From Acidobacteriota bacterium (GTDB lineage Bacteria; Acidobacteriota; Terriglobia; Terriglobales; Acidobacteriaceae): a stretch of 7,533 bases of DNA. Below are positions 5,362 to 7,533 of the stretch, in pieces (position 1 is the first letter of the stretch; each line of letters opens with the position of its first letter). The notes beneath the pieces were generated by a model. The model was not told where the DNA came from. It was given only the letters and a program-made list of their open reading frames with translations, and made no database searches. A program made the translations under genes and the position numbers. The stretch is taken from assembly GCA_021810735.1 (NCBI GenBank), contig JAJZIF010000177.1, forward strand, positions 1 to 7,533, written 5' to 3'.

Positions 5362-7533
5362 ATGAGGCAAAATATTCTGCGATTCACTCCAGGACTGGCG
5401 CTATGCGCCGCAGCCCTGCTCTGTGCCCCGTTCGCACCTCATGCGCACGCGCAGACCAAATCCACAGCACCCACCCCCGCGTATCTCAATCCCAATCTGC
5501 CGGCCAAAGTTCGCGCGGAAGCTCTCGTCTCGCACATGACTCTCCAGGAGAAAGCCTCCCAGCTCGTGAATGGTGCGCGAGCCATTCCCAGCCTCCACAT
5601 CCCTGCCTACAACTGGTGGAGTGAGGCCCTGCATGGCGTCGCCGTCAACGGCACCACTGAATTCCCCGAGCCCATCGGCCTCGGCGCCACCTTCGATCCC
5701 GCTGCCATTCATCAAATGGGTAAGGACATCAGCCTTGAAGCCCGCGTCGTCCACGAAAAAGCGATCGCCAAAGGCAAGTCCACCATCTTCCACGGCCTCG
5801 ACTTCTGGGCTCCCAACATCAACATCGTGCGCGACCCGCGCTGGGGACGCGGCCAGGAAACTTACGGCGAAGATCCTTTCCTCACCGCGCACATGGCCGT
5901 CGCCTACATCACCGGCATGCAGGGCAACAATCCGAAGTACTACCGAGTCATCGCTACCCCCAAGCACTTTGACGCTTACAGCGGTCCCGAGCCAATCCGT
6001 CACTTTGCCGATGAGGACATCAGCAAGCACGACCTCGAAGACACCTACCTGCCTGCCTTCCGCGCCGCCATCGTCAAGGGACATGCCGGTTCCATCATGT
6101 GCTCCTACAATGCTGTCAACGGCGAGCCCGCCTGTGCCAACCAGTTCCTGCTACAGAAAACTCTCCGCCAAAGCTGGGGCTTCAAAGGCTATGTCGTTTC
6201 TGACTGTGACGCGGTCCACGACATCTTCACCGGCCACCACTACCGGCCCACGCAGGCGCAGGCCACGGCGATTTCCATGGAGCGTGGCATGGACAACGAA
6301 TGTGCTGACTTCAACACGCCCAAGGGTGACAACGACTACAAGCCATACATCACCGCGGTGCAACAGGGCTATCTCAGTCAGTCCGCCATGGATCAGGCGC
6401 TGGTGCGCTTATTCACTGCGCGCATCAAGCTTGGCCTCTTCGCTCCCAAAGGCGCCGATCCCTACGCCCACATTCCCTACAGTGAACTCAACAGCCCCGC
6501 GCATCGCGCCTTCGCCCGCAAGCTTGCGGACGAATCCATGGTGCTGCTCAAGAATGACGGTGTCCTCCCGCTCAAGCCGACCATCCACAGCATTGCGGTC
6601 GTCGGCCCGCTTGCCGATCAGACCAATGTCCTGCTCGGCAACTACAACGGCATCCCCACGCACACCGTCACAGTTCTGGAAGGCCTCAAGGCCGAATTCC
6701 CCAACGCGAAAATCACCTACGTCCCCGGAACGCAATTCCTCAACCCCAATGTCGGCAAGCCCATTCCCAACAGCATGCTGACCACTCCCGATGGCAAGCC
6801 AGGCCTCAAGGCTGCTTACGCAGAGTTCAACGGCCCCAGCCTCGGACCAGGCGCAAGACCAAAGCCTGTCCTCACCCGCGTCGAATCCAATGTCGATCTC
6901 AGTCAAGCCACGCTTCCCGCGCAGCTCGCAGGCCAGAAGGGCTTCGGCGTCCGCTGGTCCGGCTACCTCACTCCACCTGCCACTGGCGACTATCTCATCG
7001 GCCTGCGCGCCGATGGTTTCGCAAGCGTCAGGGTCAACTACCGGACTATCGACCAGCAGTACAACTCCAAGGGCGCCGAATCCAACCTCGGCTTCGTCCA
7101 CCTTCAAAAGGGCGTAAGGGTCCCCATCGAGATCAACTACGGAGTCCGCGGCAAGGCTACACCCTCTGCGCAACTCCTCTGGGCGCCCGTCGATAATACG
7201 CCTTCCCCCGCCGCCGTCGCCGCCGCCAGGAAGGCCGATGTCGTGATCGCAGTCGTTGGCCTTACCAGTCACCTTGAAAGCGAACAGTCAGACCTCAAAG
7301 AACCCGGCTTCCTCGACGGAGACAAAACCAACCTCCAGATGCCCGAGCCGGAAGAAGCTCTCGTGCAGAGCGTCGTCGCCACCGGCAAGCCGGTCGTCGT
7401 CGTGCTCCTCAATGGCAGCGCGCTCGCCGTCAACTGGATCAACCAGCATGCCAGCGCCGTCCTGGAAGCCTGGTATCCCGGCGAAGAGGGCGGCGCGGCC
7501 GTTGCCGACACGCTCAGCGGAAAGAACAACCCC
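5362..7533 (+). CDS. GH3 beta-xylosidase/beta-glucosidase with PA14 insert (3' partial)
   Basis: The frame runs open from ATG 5362 (GGAG at 5351-5354, seven bases ahead) to the window end: 724 residues without a stop. A signal peptide covers about residues 1-31 (LALCAAALLCAPFAPHAHA, then Q). The N-terminal GH3 barrel shows NWWSEALHG (E88), RDPRWGRGQE and GEDP (157-172), KHFDAYSGPEPIRH (K201, H202, R213, H214) and the nucleophile D281 in VVSDCDAV. These motifs resemble beta-xylosidase members more than typical beta-glucosidases. The second catalytic domain starts near residue 390 (DESMVLLKNDGVLPL). A PA14-like beta domain is inserted at roughly residues 480-610 (AYAEFNGP, FGVRWSGYLTPPATGDYLIG, then YGVRGKATPSAQLLW). 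The domain resumes with ADVVIAVVGL and the acid/base candidates E638/E640 in LESEQSD. Perhaps 150 residues are missing, normally including a fibronectin-III-like domain. It would hydrolyse xylo-oligosaccharides or beta-glucosides outside the cytoplasm. GH3 is certain; xylosidase specificity is inferred from motifs and neighbours. Confidence 0.93.
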   Translation, partial: MRQNILRFTPGLALCAAALLCAPFAPHAHAQTKSTAPTPAYLNPNLPAKVRAEALVSHMTLQEKASQLVNGARAIPSLHIPAYNWWSEALHGVAVNGTTEFPEPIGLGATFDPAAIHQMGKDISLEARVVHEKAIAKGKSTIFHGLDFWAPNINIVRDPRWGRGQETYGEDPFLTAHMAVAYITGMQGNNPKYYRVIATPKHFDAYSGPEPIRHFADEDISKHDLEDTYLPAFRAAIVKGHAGSIMCSYNAVNGEPACANQFLLQKTLRQSWGFKGYVVSDCDAVHDIFTGHHYRPTQAQATAISMERGMDNECADFNTPKGDNDYKPYITAVQQGYLSQSAMDQALVRLFTARIKLGLFAPKGADPYAHIPYSELNSPAHRAFARKLADESMVLLKNDGVLPLKPTIHSIAVVGPLADQTNVLLGNYNGIPTHTVTVLEGLKAEFPNAKITYVPGTQFLNPNVGKPIPNSMLTTPDGKPGLKAAYAEFNGPSLGPGARPKPVLTRVESNVDLSQATLPAQLAGQKGFGVRWSGYLTPPATGDYLIGLRADGFASVRVNYRTIDQQYNSKGAESNLGFVHLQKGVRVPIEINYGVRGKATPSAQLLWAPVDNTPSPAAVAAARKADVVIAVVGLTSHLESEQSDLKEPGFLDGDKTNLQMPEPEEALVQSVVATGKPVVVVLLNGSALAVNWINQHASAVLEAWYPGEEGGAAVADTLSGKNNP

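Noticed and set aside
5570..6781. 403-codon plus-strand frame inside the GH3 gene
   Set aside because: It is the +1-shifted shadow of the GH3 frame, again Ser/Pro/Thr-rich with no recognisable motif, whereas the GH3 frame is continuous and carries all family motifs.
7205..7231. GCC-repeat tract resembling a microsatellite
   Set aside because: It encodes an alanine-rich helix (AAVAAARK) in the GH3 protein and is ordinary for C-biased codon use.
6409..7272. 287-codon minus-strand frame
   Set aside because: It is antisense to the GH3 gene, with acidic Gly/Val/Asp-rich composition and no family motif; it is explained by codon bias on the coding strand.
1..7533. Search for tRNA, rRNA, CRISPR, transposase, insertion-sequence ends or phage genes
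   Set aside because: No cloverleaf-like sequence, spaced direct repeats, transposase motifs or terminal inverted repeats were seen; nearly all of the window is explained by the four enzyme genes.

Overview
The window is a block of four same-strand genes for secreted or periplasmic enzymes that break down plant hemicellulose. It reads as chromosomal DNA of a soil-type Gram-negative bacterium, most likely an acidobacterium of the Terriglobia group. That guess rests on the roughly 60% G+C judged by eye, the strong preference for C at third codon positions, the signal peptides ending in Ala-Gln style junctions, and the dense row of glycoside hydrolases without intervening housekeeping genes. The species cannot be read from the sequence.

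Layout: (1) positions 2-1675, the 3' part of a DUF1680 / GH127-like beta-L-arabinofuranosidase whose start lies upstream of the window; (2) 1676-1966, a 291-base intergenic region, locally AT-rich, that contains a perfect 11-base inverted repeat, other small dyads and weak promoter-like sequence; (3) 1967-4171, a complete GH51-type alpha-L-arabinofuranosidase with a signal peptide; (4) 4201-5295, a complete secreted alpha/beta-hydrolase of the esterase D / CE1 type (feruloyl- or acetyl-esterase-like); (5) 5362 to the window end, the first 724 codons of a GH3 enzyme of the beta-xylosidase type with a PA14 domain inserted in its C-terminal catalytic domain. Genes 2-4 are 29 and 66 bases apart, each with a purine-rich ribosome binding site, and probably form one operon. 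The GH127-like gene is separated from them by the regulatory-looking gap.

Taken together the enzymes fit stepwise removal of arabinose and ester decorations from arabinoxylan or a similar arabinose-containing polymer, followed by xylose release: the GH51 enzyme takes off alpha-L-arabinofuranosyl groups, the esterase takes off feruloyl or acetyl esters, the GH3 enzyme trims xylo-oligosaccharides, and the GH127-like enzyme attacks beta-linked arabinofuranose. This pathway is inferred from family membership and gene order. I found no RNA gene, CRISPR array, mobile element or clearly new system. The most notable points are a non-standard metal-site motif in the GH127-like protein, the inverted repeat upstream of the operon, and an enlarged lid region in the esterase.
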